A DNA stretch of 64,000 nucleotides. Source: Ottelia alismoides. Taxonomy: Eukaryota; Streptophyta; Magnoliopsida; Alismatales; Hydrocharitaceae. The stretch covers positions 62,001 to 126,000 of the forward strand of contig JAZKJV010000606.1 of the NCBI GenBank assembly GCA_037367405.1, read 5' to 3'. Below are positions 34,166 through 43,949 of this stretch, in pieces. Positions within the stretch are counted from its first letter, which is position 1. Each line of letters opens with the position of its first letter. Position numbers and translations under genes: made by a program. The notes below the pieces were generated by a model. The model was not told the origin of the DNA, did no database searches, and worked only from the letters and a program-made list of their open reading frames with translations.

Positions 34166-35292
34166 ATTAATGGGTTATCTTGCTCTGACAAAAGATATGC
34201 AGATGCCATAATGGCTATTTCTGTTCCCAAAGATCATCATAGTGCATTACAAGATGAGGGATGGAGAATGGCAATGAATGAAGAAATGCAAGCATTACAG
34301 TCTCGAAAAACATGGGACCTTGTCAAATGCCCTCCTGGATGTAAACCAGTTGCATGTCGCTGGATCTTCACTACAAAGCAGTGTCCTGACGGTTCTATTG
34401 ATCGTTTAAAAGCAAGACTTGTAGCAAAGGGCTTTACTCAAACATACGGGGTAGACTACTTCGAAACATTCTCCCCTGTGGCTAGAATGGGATCCATATG
34501 AACTATCATCTCTGTGGCTATGAACAATGGGTGGCCTATGTTTCAGTTAGATGTCAAGAATGCATTTCTATATGGAGAGCTTGACGAAGAAGTCTACATG
34601 ATACAACCCCCAGGTTACGAAGTCGAGGGGGAGTATGTATGCCGACTTCACAAAGCTATCTACGGACTAAAGCAGAGTCCAAGAGCTTGGTTTGATATAC
34701 TGAGTACATAGATTGGCACCATGGGCTTCCAGAGGACTACATCTGACTATTCGGTTTTTGTCAGGAGATGACAGACTGGTGTTGTAATTCTTGCTGTATA
34801 TGTAGATGATATGATTATTACTAGAGATGATAACCAAGGGATACTAGAAACTAAGGCTTTCTTGCAAAAAGTATTCGTCACCAAAGATCTTGGACAACTT
34901 CGCTATTTTCCAGGCATAGAAGCTCTACGTACTAAGAAAGACTTACATATGTCACAGAGGAAATACTGCCTTGACATACTAACTGAGGCAGGACTACTTG
35001 GGTGCAAACCCTCAGGAATTCCAGCAGGGCCTAGAAAACATTCTGCATCCAATGATCCTCTCTTTGAAGACACTACACGATATAGGAGCCTGGTTGACAA
35101 ACTTCTATATCTTATAGTTACTAGACCTGATATATCTTATGCTGTAAGCAGAGCTAGCCAATATTTGGAGAAACCATGCTACAACCATTGACAATATGTT
35201 CTTCAAATCCTTCACTACCTAAAAGACTCGCCAGGACGAGGAATCTTCTATGGGGTAAATGGTCACACAAATCTTACTGCATATGCTGACGC

Positions 35293-35506
35293 CATGGAAG
35301 GCCGTATCCCGATATATCGGCGATATATCGCCGATATATCGATATCGACACGATATCGATATCGAAATCGATATATCGATATGTCCGATTTCAGGCATTT
35401 TCTTCAGAAAGATTCCTAGATATAGCGATATATCGGCGATATATCGCCGATATATCGATATCGACACGATATCGAAACGATATCGATATCGATATATCCT
35501 TCCATG
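35293..35506. mobile_element. hAT-type MITE made of CGATAT palindromes, 214 bp
   Basis: TSD GCTGACGC (35285-35292 and 35507-35514) is perfect and the ends CATGGAAGG/CCTTCCATG are perfect 9-bp inverted repeats. The interior is almost entirely CGATATATCG/TCGATATCGA permutations, with the central TCCGATTTCAGGCATTTTCT. It splits the RNase H start of copia F and is therefore younger. Confidence 0.85.
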
Positions 35507-35981
35507 GCTGACGCCGATTATGCAAGCTCTCTTGAAGACCGTCGATCTACAACTGGATATGTCATGATGGTAGGAGGAAATCTGGTTAGTTGGAGAAGCA
35601 AGAAACAAGCAGTTGTTTCAAGATCTAGTGCTGAAGCTGAATATAGAGCAATGACTCAGGCTACATGTGAGATCACGTGGCTGCTCACTTTTCTGCAAGA
35701 ACTAAATGCTGCTACATCCACTCCTATTCCCTTGTACTGTGACAACAAATCAGCTACCTACATTGCTACCAATCCTGTGTTCCATGAGAGAACAAAACAT
35801 ATTGAGATTGATTGTCACTTTATCAGAGATGCTGTACGAGGAGGGAAGATAACCACGCCCCACATTCCAACAGATCTTCAACTTGCTGATATTTTTACGA
35901 AGGCAGTGACTAAGAAGCGGCTTTCCTGGATAACTTCCAAGTTGGGCATGATCGATGAATATGCTCCAACTTGAGGGGGAG

Positions 35982-36201
35982 TGTTAGAGATTACCGTATA
36001 TTGTTGTTTCTTTATTTACCTCTATTTCCTTATGCACCGTTTCCCTATGTATCACTGTTTCCTTATGTACTGTTTCCCTATGTAACCCCACAGGGGTATT
36101 TGTGTAAGTTCTCCTTTGAGCACCCTAGGGTTTAGTCCTATATAAGGACCCATAGACCTCACAGAATAAACACACAATATTCTTCTCTTCTTTTCTCCAC
36201 A
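35982..36201 (+). repeat. 3' LTR of copia F
   Basis: 220 bp. It differs from the 5' LTR at five sites that I count (four transitions, one transversion). Confidence 0.92.
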
Positions 36202-36587
36202 ACACGAATAGGGGGTTGGGGGAAAAGGGGCTAGGTATTCGATCCAAACTTCGGGCCTCAATTCGGTGGGCTTCTGGGCCATAATCCATGCCCTCCATCG
36301 AGTCGGGCTCACGGGCTAAGCTAGCTGAGCTGAGTCAAGCCTGAGCCTAGCCCCAAAAAAATAGACCTAAAAGATTAGCCCAACCCCGACTCAATTTTAA
36401 TTTGGGCTTAGGTTGGACCGGGCTATTTGGGCTAGGCTGGCCCGACCCAATGCTCATCCGTAGTCATAATCGATTGTGCAGTGACGAGTGGATTTTGTTG
36501 TGGCTATTCGAGGAATGAATTGTACTAGCCTATTCTTCAGTACACTGTCCATGTAATTCTTTTTTGCGAAGGGTGATCCCGAGAGCT

Positions 36588-36730
36588 TGTGGAGAAACGA
36601 ATGAGTGAGTTATTTATTCTATGGCCATAGGGCTCTTTTATTTAAAGGAGGAAATCTATAAGGTAAAAAATCAATATGAAAATTACAAAAGAAGGAAACA
36701 AGAAATACATTAATACTAATGTCTATTACA
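36588..36730 (-). repeat. 3' LTR of copia E
   Basis: 143 bp; same architecture as the LTR of D, including GGCTCTTTTATTTAAAGGAGG, the complement of a TATA-like region. Confidence 0.75.
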
Positions 36731-37352
36731 CCCCCATCAAGTTAGAGCACATATATCTATCATGCACAGCCTGGAAGAACAATTGGAATGGCCCCTTGGC
36801 TTGGGCCTTGGTGAAAAGTATCAGTTGTGTGTTCCACTGAGCTAACATGGGAAGTAGAGATGAAGCCCTTCTATATCATATTTCTGTTGTAATGCCAATC
36901 CATCTCTATGTGTTTGGACCTTTCGTGAAAGTTGGATTGTTGGCAATGAATATTGCAGTCTGATTGTCACATAGTAGCTGCATGGGAAGAGGTTAGTCAA
37001 AACTGGCATGACCCTTTCATCATAGCTTTGTTTTCAGATTCATCACTTGATCTAGCAACAATAGTATGCTTCTTGCTTTTCCATATGGTTAATGAACTTT
37101 CAATGAACACTGCATGTATAGATGGATTGCTTGTCTTTTGGACATCCTGCATAGTCAGCATCTGTACAGGCTGTGAAGGCAAGAGATGTCTTTTGCTAAA
37201 TAACAACCCTATACTCAGAGGATACGTAACACATATATGCCTCTTCTTTTGAAGTACAATAGACTGGTCAAGATCCTATGAATGATCTTTACCATGTACC
37301 ACACTATCCTCAGGTGCTGCAATCGCATCATGTAAAGTCTCCTATTGTATAA

Positions 37353-37628
37353 TGTTAGAAAATAGGAATGCAGAAGCGTATCGGAGATAAATAAATAAAG
37401 CAATGAAGAACAAGGGATTTAACGTGGATCCCTACTCCCTAAGGAGCGGGATGAAACCACGGGAGAAGGCCTCAAAGGGCCATATGTTGCATTCAACTTT
37501 CTCAATGGATACAGTAAGTCTGGGGCTCCTTATATAGCCTCCACAGAGCCTCCAAGTCCCACCATTGGTAGATGTGGGACTAAACACCACCTATTACATA
37601 AGTGACGCAGGCTCCAAATACTCTAACA
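37353..37628 (-). repeat. 3' LTR of TRIM-B
   Basis: 276 bp; the opposite LTR contains about 40 additional bases including GGATCC...GGATCCATTTACCC, also present in TRIM-A. Confidence 0.88.
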
Positions 37629-38082
37629 CTCCCCCTCAAGCTGGAGCATGCAATGCTCAGCTTGGACAAACAGAAAGAAACTCAACTCACAATACATGAC
37701 ACTACAGACAATATCAACTCAACGTGCACAACTGTCGGCTGCTGTCGAGGACATTGCTTCTCACGACATGCATGTGAGGAGGACGAATGGGCTGGAGTGA
37801 GTCTGGAGAAGTTTCCTCGTCGGAGAACTGGGTCTCTCCCATCTGGCTCAGAGAATGGTACTCTACTCTGGAGTCCCTATGATACCACATGAAAACCCTT
37901 GCCCACATGGCATAGGGAATGGTCCTCTACTCTGGAGTCCCTATAGCTGACATGACAACTCTGACCGAAACAACAAGAATGATGGGGACCACGAACTGAA
38001 GAAGGCCGTGTGTCTTGAACTTCAGACTCGGAACCTGACGTCGAGTCTGAACATATGACAACTGTAGAGTCTGGAAGAAATA

Positions 38083-38102
38083 GGGTTCCCACTTGGGAAC
38101 CC
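38083..38102. repeat. inverted repeat in TRIM-B
   Basis: GGGTTCCCACTTGGGAACCC; nine bases on each side pair around a two-base mismatch. Counterpart of 13587-13606 and 47728-47746. Confidence 0.7.
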
Positions 38103-39033
38103 TTTCCTCCAAAGCCCTATGTCCCCAACTTGGGGATCTCAGAGCTGTGCATGCTGGACCTGGAGCATCACGCCTCTGGTTGCGGAAGAAGGAGCGGTGG
38201 TGCCGCTTGCGAGATAAAGCACCACCGAATGAAGAGGAAGCCTCCTGCTGCATGATCAAGATACGCCGCATGGAGTAGGTTGGCAAGTGTTCCGTCGAAG
38301 CTTACTGCTGGAGATCATCAGGAGGAAGAGAGAGGTGGCGATGCCAGCCCATACAAAGGTTCTGGCCGGAGCTGCGGGGAGATGGAGCACGCGAGGCTGC
38401 ATCGAAGAGATGGAGCGCGAGGGGGTTTCATCGTCTGAAGGTTCGCGAAGTGATGCCTTCGTCTGGGCTCGATGATGAAGGAGAAGGGCACCGCTGTGAT
38501 AGGATGATGCACTGGTCTTCGATCTCGCGCCTCCTGTGCGAGATCCGAGAAGGGGGTTCACGGGGGATTCTGCCGAGGAGAGGCGGCTCCGCCGCCTAGA
38601 ACTGGAGGGCAGATGGCGCGAACTGCCTGAAGAACTTGCGCGGCTGCCGCCTGGATATGGAGGAACTGTCAGATTGCATCGCGTAGCCTGGAGGCACGAT
38701 CTGGAGGGAGTTTCTTCTTCTTTGGTTGTCGATCTGCGCCGCCACCATTGGAGTTACAGAATGAACCCTCATATTTCTTAAAAACACAGACATATTTGGA
38801 ATGAAAGCCTCAAGAACTTGCAAAGTTAGGGTTTTAGAAAACCCTATAATATTCTCAATTGTGCAGGCTTGAACTTAGGGTTTCGAAAAAAACCCCTAGA
38901 ATTCTTGAATCAGAATATTCACAAATTTCCAAAAAAATATGAATAATCTTCAAGAACATTGAACCATTGCAATCGAATCTCGAAAATAAATAAAAAACTT
39001 GAGATCCTCGAGAATCGACCCGCTTTGATACCA

Positions 39034-39348
39034 TGCTAGAAAATAGGAATGCGGAAGCGTATCAAAGATAAATAAATAAAACAACGAAGAACAAGGGATT
39101 TAACGTGGAACCCTACACCCTAAGGAGCGGGATGAAGCCACGGGAGAAGACCTCAAAGGGCCATATGTTACATTCAACTTTCTCAATGGATACAAGAGGT
39201 CTGCGACTCCTTATATAGCCTCCATTGAGCCTCCAAATCCCACCACTGGTAGATGTTAGACTAAACATATGGATGGGGTAAATAGATCCTGGAGGGATCC
39301 ATTTACCCACCTACTACATAAGTGACGCAAGCTCCAAATACTCTAACA
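39034..39348 (-). repeat. 5' LTR of TRIM-B
   Basis: 315 bp, adjacent to the PBS complement at 39021-39033 and to the TATAA target repeat. Confidence 0.88.
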
Positions 39349-40003
39349 TATAAAAATATCAGTAGTGCCATCGGTAAAAACAAAGTGTTTAAAGTTTAAC
39401 TAGGGTGTGTTGGATGATGGGGAAGGCACACGAGGTTTGATGTAGGATGTCAAGGGACCTAAAGATATGAGAGATCTGAATCGTACAAAGCTCCAAGGCA
39501 TTGTTAGAGCGTATAAACTTAACTATAGTAGAAAAATGTTCTTTATTTCAGTAATGAATTTTTGCATAACAGAACCAACCTTGGACTTTTTTCAAAAGAG
39601 AAACCCAAGAAAGTCTCGAAAAATCATCCATTGCCACGGGATATAACCTGTGCCCCTGATGAAATGGAACACGACTGGGATGTCCACTTCCAAGTATCAA
39701 AATGCAATAATTTAAATAAGGAACCTATCTACGACTCTGTTAACTAGGAAAATTGGTATGTTGATGCTTCTTAAGCTGACAAGTATCGTACTTAAAAATG
39801 GACGGAGAAGGAATCTTCTGGATGACTCTACATAGCTTTTGTAAAGGAAGATGACCGATCAAAGATGCCACATGTACGGAAAAAATGATCAGTAGGAATA
39901 AAAGATCTGCCAACATAAGGAGATTGGACCAACCCGTAAAAACCCCCTTGCTCATGGCTACTTCCAATCACCATGCCTGTGAGTATATACCGAAACCCAA
40001 GAG

Positions 40004-40123
40004 AATATGAATAAAAAATTGTATGAGTTCGATCCTTGGCAATCTGATTGATAGATAAAAGATAATATGAATAAAAAATCGTATGAGTCCGATCCTTGGC
40101 AATCTGATTGATAGATAATAAGT
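40004..40123 (-). repeat. 60-bp in-frame tandem duplication in copia E
   Basis: Two adjacent 60-bp units with a period of exactly 60 (GTATGAG at 40021 and 40081) and few differences. On the minus strand the peptide LLSINQIAKDRTHTIFYSY appears twice. Confidence 0.85.
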
Positions 40124-40480
40124 TCATAGAAAAATTCGGTATATATAACATATTCTGCAAACTCATGGACGGTGTCAATTGTATCTCTCCATGTACTGTA
40201 ATTGGAGCATGTTGCAACAAATCTACCATGGTGAATTGAACTGTAGGATGTAAATTAGGCTCTGTCACCATAGAGATGGGGAGACATTTCAGAGTCCTAG
40301 CCACTCTGAATGTCGACCCCGTGACAAGTGGTAAGTACATAAGTTGTACCTAAGGTACTGGTAAAAGCCTGCAACATCTGATGGCAGTGGAGGAACACTA
40401 GTAGAACTGGTAGAGGGAGTCATGATCTCCCTCAGGCGGGAGTCAAGATTATATTATTTCTGATCAATAGAAGTCTTCGG

Positions 40481-40660
40481 TCTAGTGGTAGTACAATGTG
40501 TCTACCACACAAAAACCAGGTTCAAATCCCACTCTTGTAGGGGCTGCGTTAGGTAGTCGACGACAAACGTAAAAAATAGTCGAATCTTTCAACATGAATT
40601 TGAGCGAGAATCCATGCAGCCGACCCTACTTATAGTGGGAGAAGGCTTAGTACATTTAAC
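40481..40660 (+). mobile_element. tRNA-headed SINE whose body derives from an RTE LINE
   Basis: TSD AGAAGTCTTCGG (40469-40480) and AGATGTCTTCGG (40661-40672), 11 of 12. The head (40481 to about 40545) has A-box-like TCTAGTGGTAG and B-box GGTTCAAATCC, the internal polymerase III promoter. The next part, GCTGCGTTAGGTAGTCGACG through CTTTCAACATGAATTTGAGC, parallels the RTE 5' leader and start codon (complement of 6070-6200), lacking the 63-bp hairpin. The end, GAATCCATGCAGCCGACCCT then ACTTATAGTGGGAGAAGGCT, parallels the RTE 3' end (complement of 2944-2985). It lies in copia E gag. Confidence 0.8.
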
Positions 40661-41991
40661 AGATGTCTTCGGGCTCAAACTGTTCAGCAACGCATGCAGA
40701 TGCAGGGCGATGATTCTTTTGACGTCATGCATCCTCTGAGTGGCTGATACAGTTGCAACTTGTACACTGCTTGTGAGGGCGTCCACCTTCTGTGCCATGG
40801 ACACTACATCCTCTGTGAACTATGCCAAACCTCTAATGCGAGATGCGACCATCTCAGAGTAAGTTTAAAAAGTAACTCTAGGAGATACCGTGATTCTGCT
40901 CAGTCGACTATAGGTATCCTTCATGGGAGGAATAGAGGCGTCTGTAAGAAGATGGCTAGAGGCTGCATCATACTATGGATCAAATGTCGCAAGAGATACA
41001 CCCACCATTGTGGCATTCTTGTATGCCATTTGTTGGTCAGTGGTTGCATTTAGAGGTATAAATCTATCGAGCTTCTCGAACATACCTTCGAGCCAGGAAT
41101 AGAAAGGATGGAGCGGACGACTATCCTGTTTTGATGTGAAGATGCTGCACCGCAGGTTGATGTAGAATACTATTGGCTATCTTTGTGGTAAGGTTACAGG
41201 AGAGCGAAATATGCGTCCAAGGATTGTCTTGCTTCTACGAAGCATCCGCCTCGGTCTTATTGACTGGCTCAGGTTGCGTTAAGACGTATTCCTTGTTGCT
41301 TTTCATGATACTCATGAACTACATAACTCACACATCATAGTTGGTTCCGTCCATCTTGATAATGTGTGTAGGGCCTTTGAAAGCCTTAGAGGAGGATACA
41401 TCGACCTTGTTCTCTGACATGACGAACGAAGGAACACGAGAAATACGTGACTGGGGATGTAGAGCGATTTGATTTTGTCTTTGCAATCATGTAAGGAACA
41501 TGTTGTCTATATGCTCTGATGACAACCTTTCCCATCAAATCCAGAGGCGCTCTAGTACAAGCTTAGTGGATTTAGGTCTAAAATCACCCATGCCGCACCA
41601 AAAATCAGACCTCAGATGAACCTAAGGCACGAGAGAAATGTTGAGAAGCAGCACGGGGAGGTGCTACAATGGTCATGGAGGTTGCGTGGCGGTGCAACAT
41701 TGCTGGGAAACTACACAGAGGCTGCCGAAGACGGGTAGTGCTAGCACGAAGGCTGCATGAGACCCCTCGGCGGTGTGGCGGCAGTCGTTGGGTGGTTGGA
41801 GTGCTCCACGAGGTGGTTAGGGTGCTGTGTTGGGTAGTTGGGGTGCTGCACGGTGCGGCTAAGGTGCCTCATGGAGAGGGAGGTGGCGGTACATGGTGAT
41901 TGGTGGCGATAGATGGGGTGGGGGCAAATGGCAGGGTAGGTAGGGTTATGGGATAACGAAGCTACGGTCTAGGACTGTCGCTCTGAAACCA

Positions 41992-42149
41992 TATGGAAAG
42001 AAAATGAATGAGTTGATTATTTAGGAGGCCACATGGCTCTTTTTTTTTTAACAACCCATATGACTATCTTATATAGAAATGAGAAATCTTAGAGGGCAAA
42101 TTACAAAAGAAAGAAATAAGAAGTACATAAATGCTAATATCTATCAACA
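41992..42149 (-). repeat. 5' LTR of copia E
   Basis: 158 bp beginning TATGGAAAG after the PBS complement, with a T run and ACAACCCATATG insertion relative to the left LTR; ends CTATCAACA. Confidence 0.7.
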
Positions 42150-42252
42150 ATTACTTCGATTAGAATGTTTGTGGCTTGAGTTTCATATAGTATGTCTTTG
42201 TTTGGATATAAAGGTACATTTTCTCATTTAAATAAGTCTTTACCCTGAAATC

Positions 42253-42437
42253 CAAGCGATGCATTACCTCAAGTTTGCCTCATCGCCTCGAACTACCTCG
42301 ACCAACTGAGGCTTATGACTTGATTCCGCCTCACCACCTGACCAACCGAGGCATACGCCTCACTTCAACAAACTAAGGCTATAGCAGCTATAGACTATTG
42401 CCTCACAAACGCCTCGAGGCTGGTTTTCTAAACCATG
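42253..42437. repeat. worn fragment of the GAGGCGT hAT-like family
   Basis: GCCTCG/GAGGC-rich sequence ending CGCCTCGAGGCTGGTTTTCT then AAACCATG, close to the right end of the element at 22684-23914. No intact left end. Confidence 0.6.
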
Positions 42438-42439
42438 CA

Positions 42440-43440
42440 GTTGTAACTTTGTGGTAATAAGTATATTTCTAGGTGAACACTTACCAATGATCGTGAACAT
42501 TTACAAATGGTGTTTGCATTCGTTTTTTCAGAAAAAGTGCATGGTGATATTATAAGGAGTGTACTAACGAGGACCTTGGCAGCCTAGATAGTGACACTGA
42601 CACCTCGATCAAGATTTAATATAAAGGACTCTCGGTATTGAGGATCTGGGAGCGATGATTAGTTTTAGCTCGATTTTGCTTTCATCTAATTTTCATAATG
42701 ATGAAAATATGGACATTAATCTCTAATGAATATCCTTATCTTAAAAAGTCATACAACTCGATCTATCTCCTTATGCCTTTGCATTGCCATGACCATGAGA
42801 TCAGAGCTTGAACATTTGGTGCTTTTGAAGTCCCTGCAGCTTAATTATCATATACACACATTGGTATATGCAAATTCCTTGTTAATATGACGGCAGATTG
42901 GCTCATCCCAAAAGGTCTTGATTAGTTAACATTGATAGGGGGCAAACGCACAAAATAGGTGGCTGGTTTCAGGACTGCACTGTACATTCTTGACAGGAGT
43001 TCCAAAAATCAATTATCTGAAGTCATTAATTGTGATTATACCTCCGTGTGATTGCTGTATCAGAAGATGCTGAGCCAAAATGAATATTGTTCCGTCTTAA
43101 AATTTTCCCCTGTTTTTTCTTTAAGAGGAGAGTGTCTCTCTTGCATCATTTGAAGTGTAGATCAAGTTTAGTTTAAGATTGCTATTAATATTTGACTTGT
43201 TACATATATTTAGAGATGTGATTCTTTTCCATTTTTTATTTTGTCTGATTATAATTTCACTGGTTTTCTTCATGTGCTTCTTAGAAATATATGTAAGTTG
43301 CATCCTTACACCTGTAAATCTTTGACCAAATTCAGTCTTTTAAAGAAAACAGTTCATCAAGGGTTATCTTCTAATATTCGACCAAATAAATTAGATTAAC
43401 ATATTGGATTAAATAATATCAGTGTTTTTCTACCTCTTGA
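42440..43440. other. intron 1 sequence near the acceptor
   Basis: AT-rich, no recognised coding or terminal repeats. It is probably native intron plus further L1 decay. A T-rich tract leads into the acceptor at 43468. Confidence 0.45.
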
Positions 43441-43468
43441 TGTTTGCTTTATTTCACCATGATTGCAG

Positions 43469-43942
43469 GGGTCAGATACCTTGAAAAGGCCGTCTTCAAC
43501 TTTGATTATGGCCAGTTAAAACTTGTTTTTCATGCACTCAGGGAGCGCAAGCAAGTAATTGAAAATGCTCCACACCTATGCCAAGCATTGCCTTGCATGA
43601 CACCTTGTTTTGATTGGTTCGAGTTGGTATATTATTGGATTGGATTGAAATTATATGATTTGGTTGCTGGTCGGCACATGCTCCATTTGTCTCGATATTA
43701 TTCAGCAAATGAATCAGTTGAACTATTTCCCACTCTTGCTAGACATGTAGAAGGAAGGAGTTTGAAAGGCACAGTTGTTTACTATGATGGACAAATGAAT
43801 GATTCTCGATTCAATGTAGGGCTTGCGTGCAGTGCTGCATTAGCAGGTGCGGCTGTTTTAAACCACGCCGAAGTCATATCTTTCATAAAGGATGGAGGTA
43901 CAGGGAGGATAATAGGTGTGCATGTACGGGATAATTTATCAG
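43469..43942 (+). CDS. SDP6: SDP6, exon 2
   Basis: 474 bp continuing exon 1 in phase: GVRYLEKAVFNFDYGQLKLV, HALRERKQVIENAPHLCQAL, PCMTPCFDWFELVYYWIGLK and DLVAGRHMLHLSRYYSANES are diagnostic of the FAD-dependent glycerol-3-phosphate dehydrogenase family, followed by GTVVYYDGQMNDSRFNVGLA and ALAGAAVLNHAEVISFIKDG. It ends SG/GTAAAG, phase 1. With exon 1 this gives about 281 residues, a little under half of the roughly 630 of the plant enzyme. Tyr/Trp-rich substitutions look conservative and there is no lesion, so the gene appears functional as far as seen. The remaining exons are not in the window. Confidence 0.93.
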
Positions 43943-43949
43943 GTAAAGA

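Larger units (their letters stand above)
31375..35971 (+). pseudogene. copia F gag-pol polyprotein, interrupted
   Basis: Gag begins with the ATG at 31375 and is interrupted by early stops (near 31684 and 31851). A 304-codon frame from 31918 holds the zinc knuckle CIHCGRMNHPYERC and the protease DSGASPHL (near 32445). GAG-pre-integrase HLRLGHPSAKAL is at about 32838, CEACHFGKHH follows, and the integrase Asp/Asp/Glu residues lie in HCDIWGP, RSDNALEF and NGVAERK. A frameshift occurs near 33150. After the L1 stub, DKLSARAIKCVFLGYPQSQK resumes. RT runs from 34211 with YVDDM at 34799-34813, and RNase H continues to EYAPT at 35971. Intact copies encode everything needed for RNA packaging, reverse transcription and integration; this one does not. 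Confidence 0.9.
30528..36201 (+). mobile_element. Ty1/copia element F, youngest LTR element here
   Basis: Two 220-bp LTRs (30528-30747 and 35982-36201) differ at 5 positions by eye (about 2.3%). PBS TGGTATCAGAGC at 30748, polypurine tract TTGAGGGGGAG before 35982, TSD ACATG (30523-30527) and ACACG (36202-36206). Gag, zinc knuckle, protease, integrase, RT and RNase H are all present in copia order. It is broken by an L1 stub (33541-33770), a MITE (35293-35506) and point lesions. Confidence 0.93.
29322..36462. mobile_element. hAT-like non-autonomous element hosting copia F
   Basis: Left end AAAGATGAGCATGAGTC and right end, in reverse complement, TACGGATGAGCATTGGGTC. Flanks GTCATGATC (29313-29321) and GTCATAATC (36463-36471) match at 8 of 9, giving an 8-9-bp TSD. 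The L1 frame is continuous across it. Subterminal sequence is GGGCCC/CCCGACC-rich. Without copia F it is about 1.47 kb with no transposase frame. Confidence 0.65.
37353..39348 (-). mobile_element. TRIM/LARD-like non-autonomous LTR element B
   Basis: LTRs 37353-37628 (276 bp) and 39034-39348 (315 bp), a perfect 5-bp TSD TATAA (37348-37352 and 39349-39353), PBS complement CGCTTTGATACCA at 39021-39033, and polypurine tract complement CTCCCCCTCAAG after 37628. The 1.4-kb interior has no gag or pol. Its 3' 150 bp match TRIM-A closely (GTTGAGTTGATATTGTCTGT, TTTCTGTTTGTCCAAGCTGA). It interrupts copia E. Confidence 0.9.
36745..41425 (-). pseudogene. copia E gag-pol remnants
   Basis: Gag starts near 41420 (MSENKVDVSS) and runs to about 40680. 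Protease/GAG-pre sequence at 40340-39740 includes MLYIPNFSMNLLSINQIAKD and LIGHLPLQKLCRVIQKIP. Integrase traces lie around 39400-39600. RNase H (SSLTIWKSKKHTIVARSSDE) is at about 37110-37050. RT is absent. A 20-codon stretch is tandemly duplicated (40004-40123). Stops and frameshifts are frequent. Confidence 0.75.
36588..42149 (-). mobile_element. Ty1/copia element E, minus strand, internally deleted
   Basis: Left LTR 36588-36730 (143 bp) and right LTR 41992-42149 (158 bp) share TGAATGAGT, ATAAGAAGTACAT-like and CTATCAACA/CTATTACA ends and resemble the LTRs of element D. A polypurine tract complement (CCCCCATCAAG) follows the left LTR and a PBS complement (GCTCTGAAACCA) precedes the right LTR. 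The flanks do not show a matching TSD. TRIM-B (37353-39348) and a SINE (40481-40660) are inserted. The segment between RNase H and integrase (RT and much of integrase) is missing. Confidence 0.8.
29160..42250 (+). mobile_element. L1-type LINE RT remnant, split into three pieces
   Basis: Piece 1 (29160-29321) reads WMKRCITLSSCTVLVNG and GCPLAPLLFDPVGDALSVMI, the RT block before the FADD motif. Piece 2 (36463-36587) reads SGFCCGYSRNELY and an LQYT-like end. Piece 3 (42150 to about 42250) reads LLRLECLWLEFHIVCLCLD. These follow the order of plant L1 RT. The hAT-like element (29322-36462) and copia E (36588-42149) sit between the pieces, so the L1 is the oldest layer. Confidence 0.65.
27367..43468 (+). 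other. SDP6 intron 1, 16,102 bp, filled with nested transposons
   Basis: Donor GTGAGC directly follows CACGGAG at 27366. The acceptor GATTGCAG ends at 43468, where the frame resumes with GVRYLEKAV, exactly the family sequence after HGG. The intron holds an L1 remnant, a hAT-like element, copia F, copia E, TRIM-B and a SINE. About 27470-29100 and 42440-43440 look like non-repetitive intron sequence. Confidence 0.9.

Noticed and set aside
35259..35608. 102- and 129-codon frames rich in Ile/Tyr/Arg/Ser/Asp
   Set aside because: They are translations of the CGATAT palindromic MITE in copia F.
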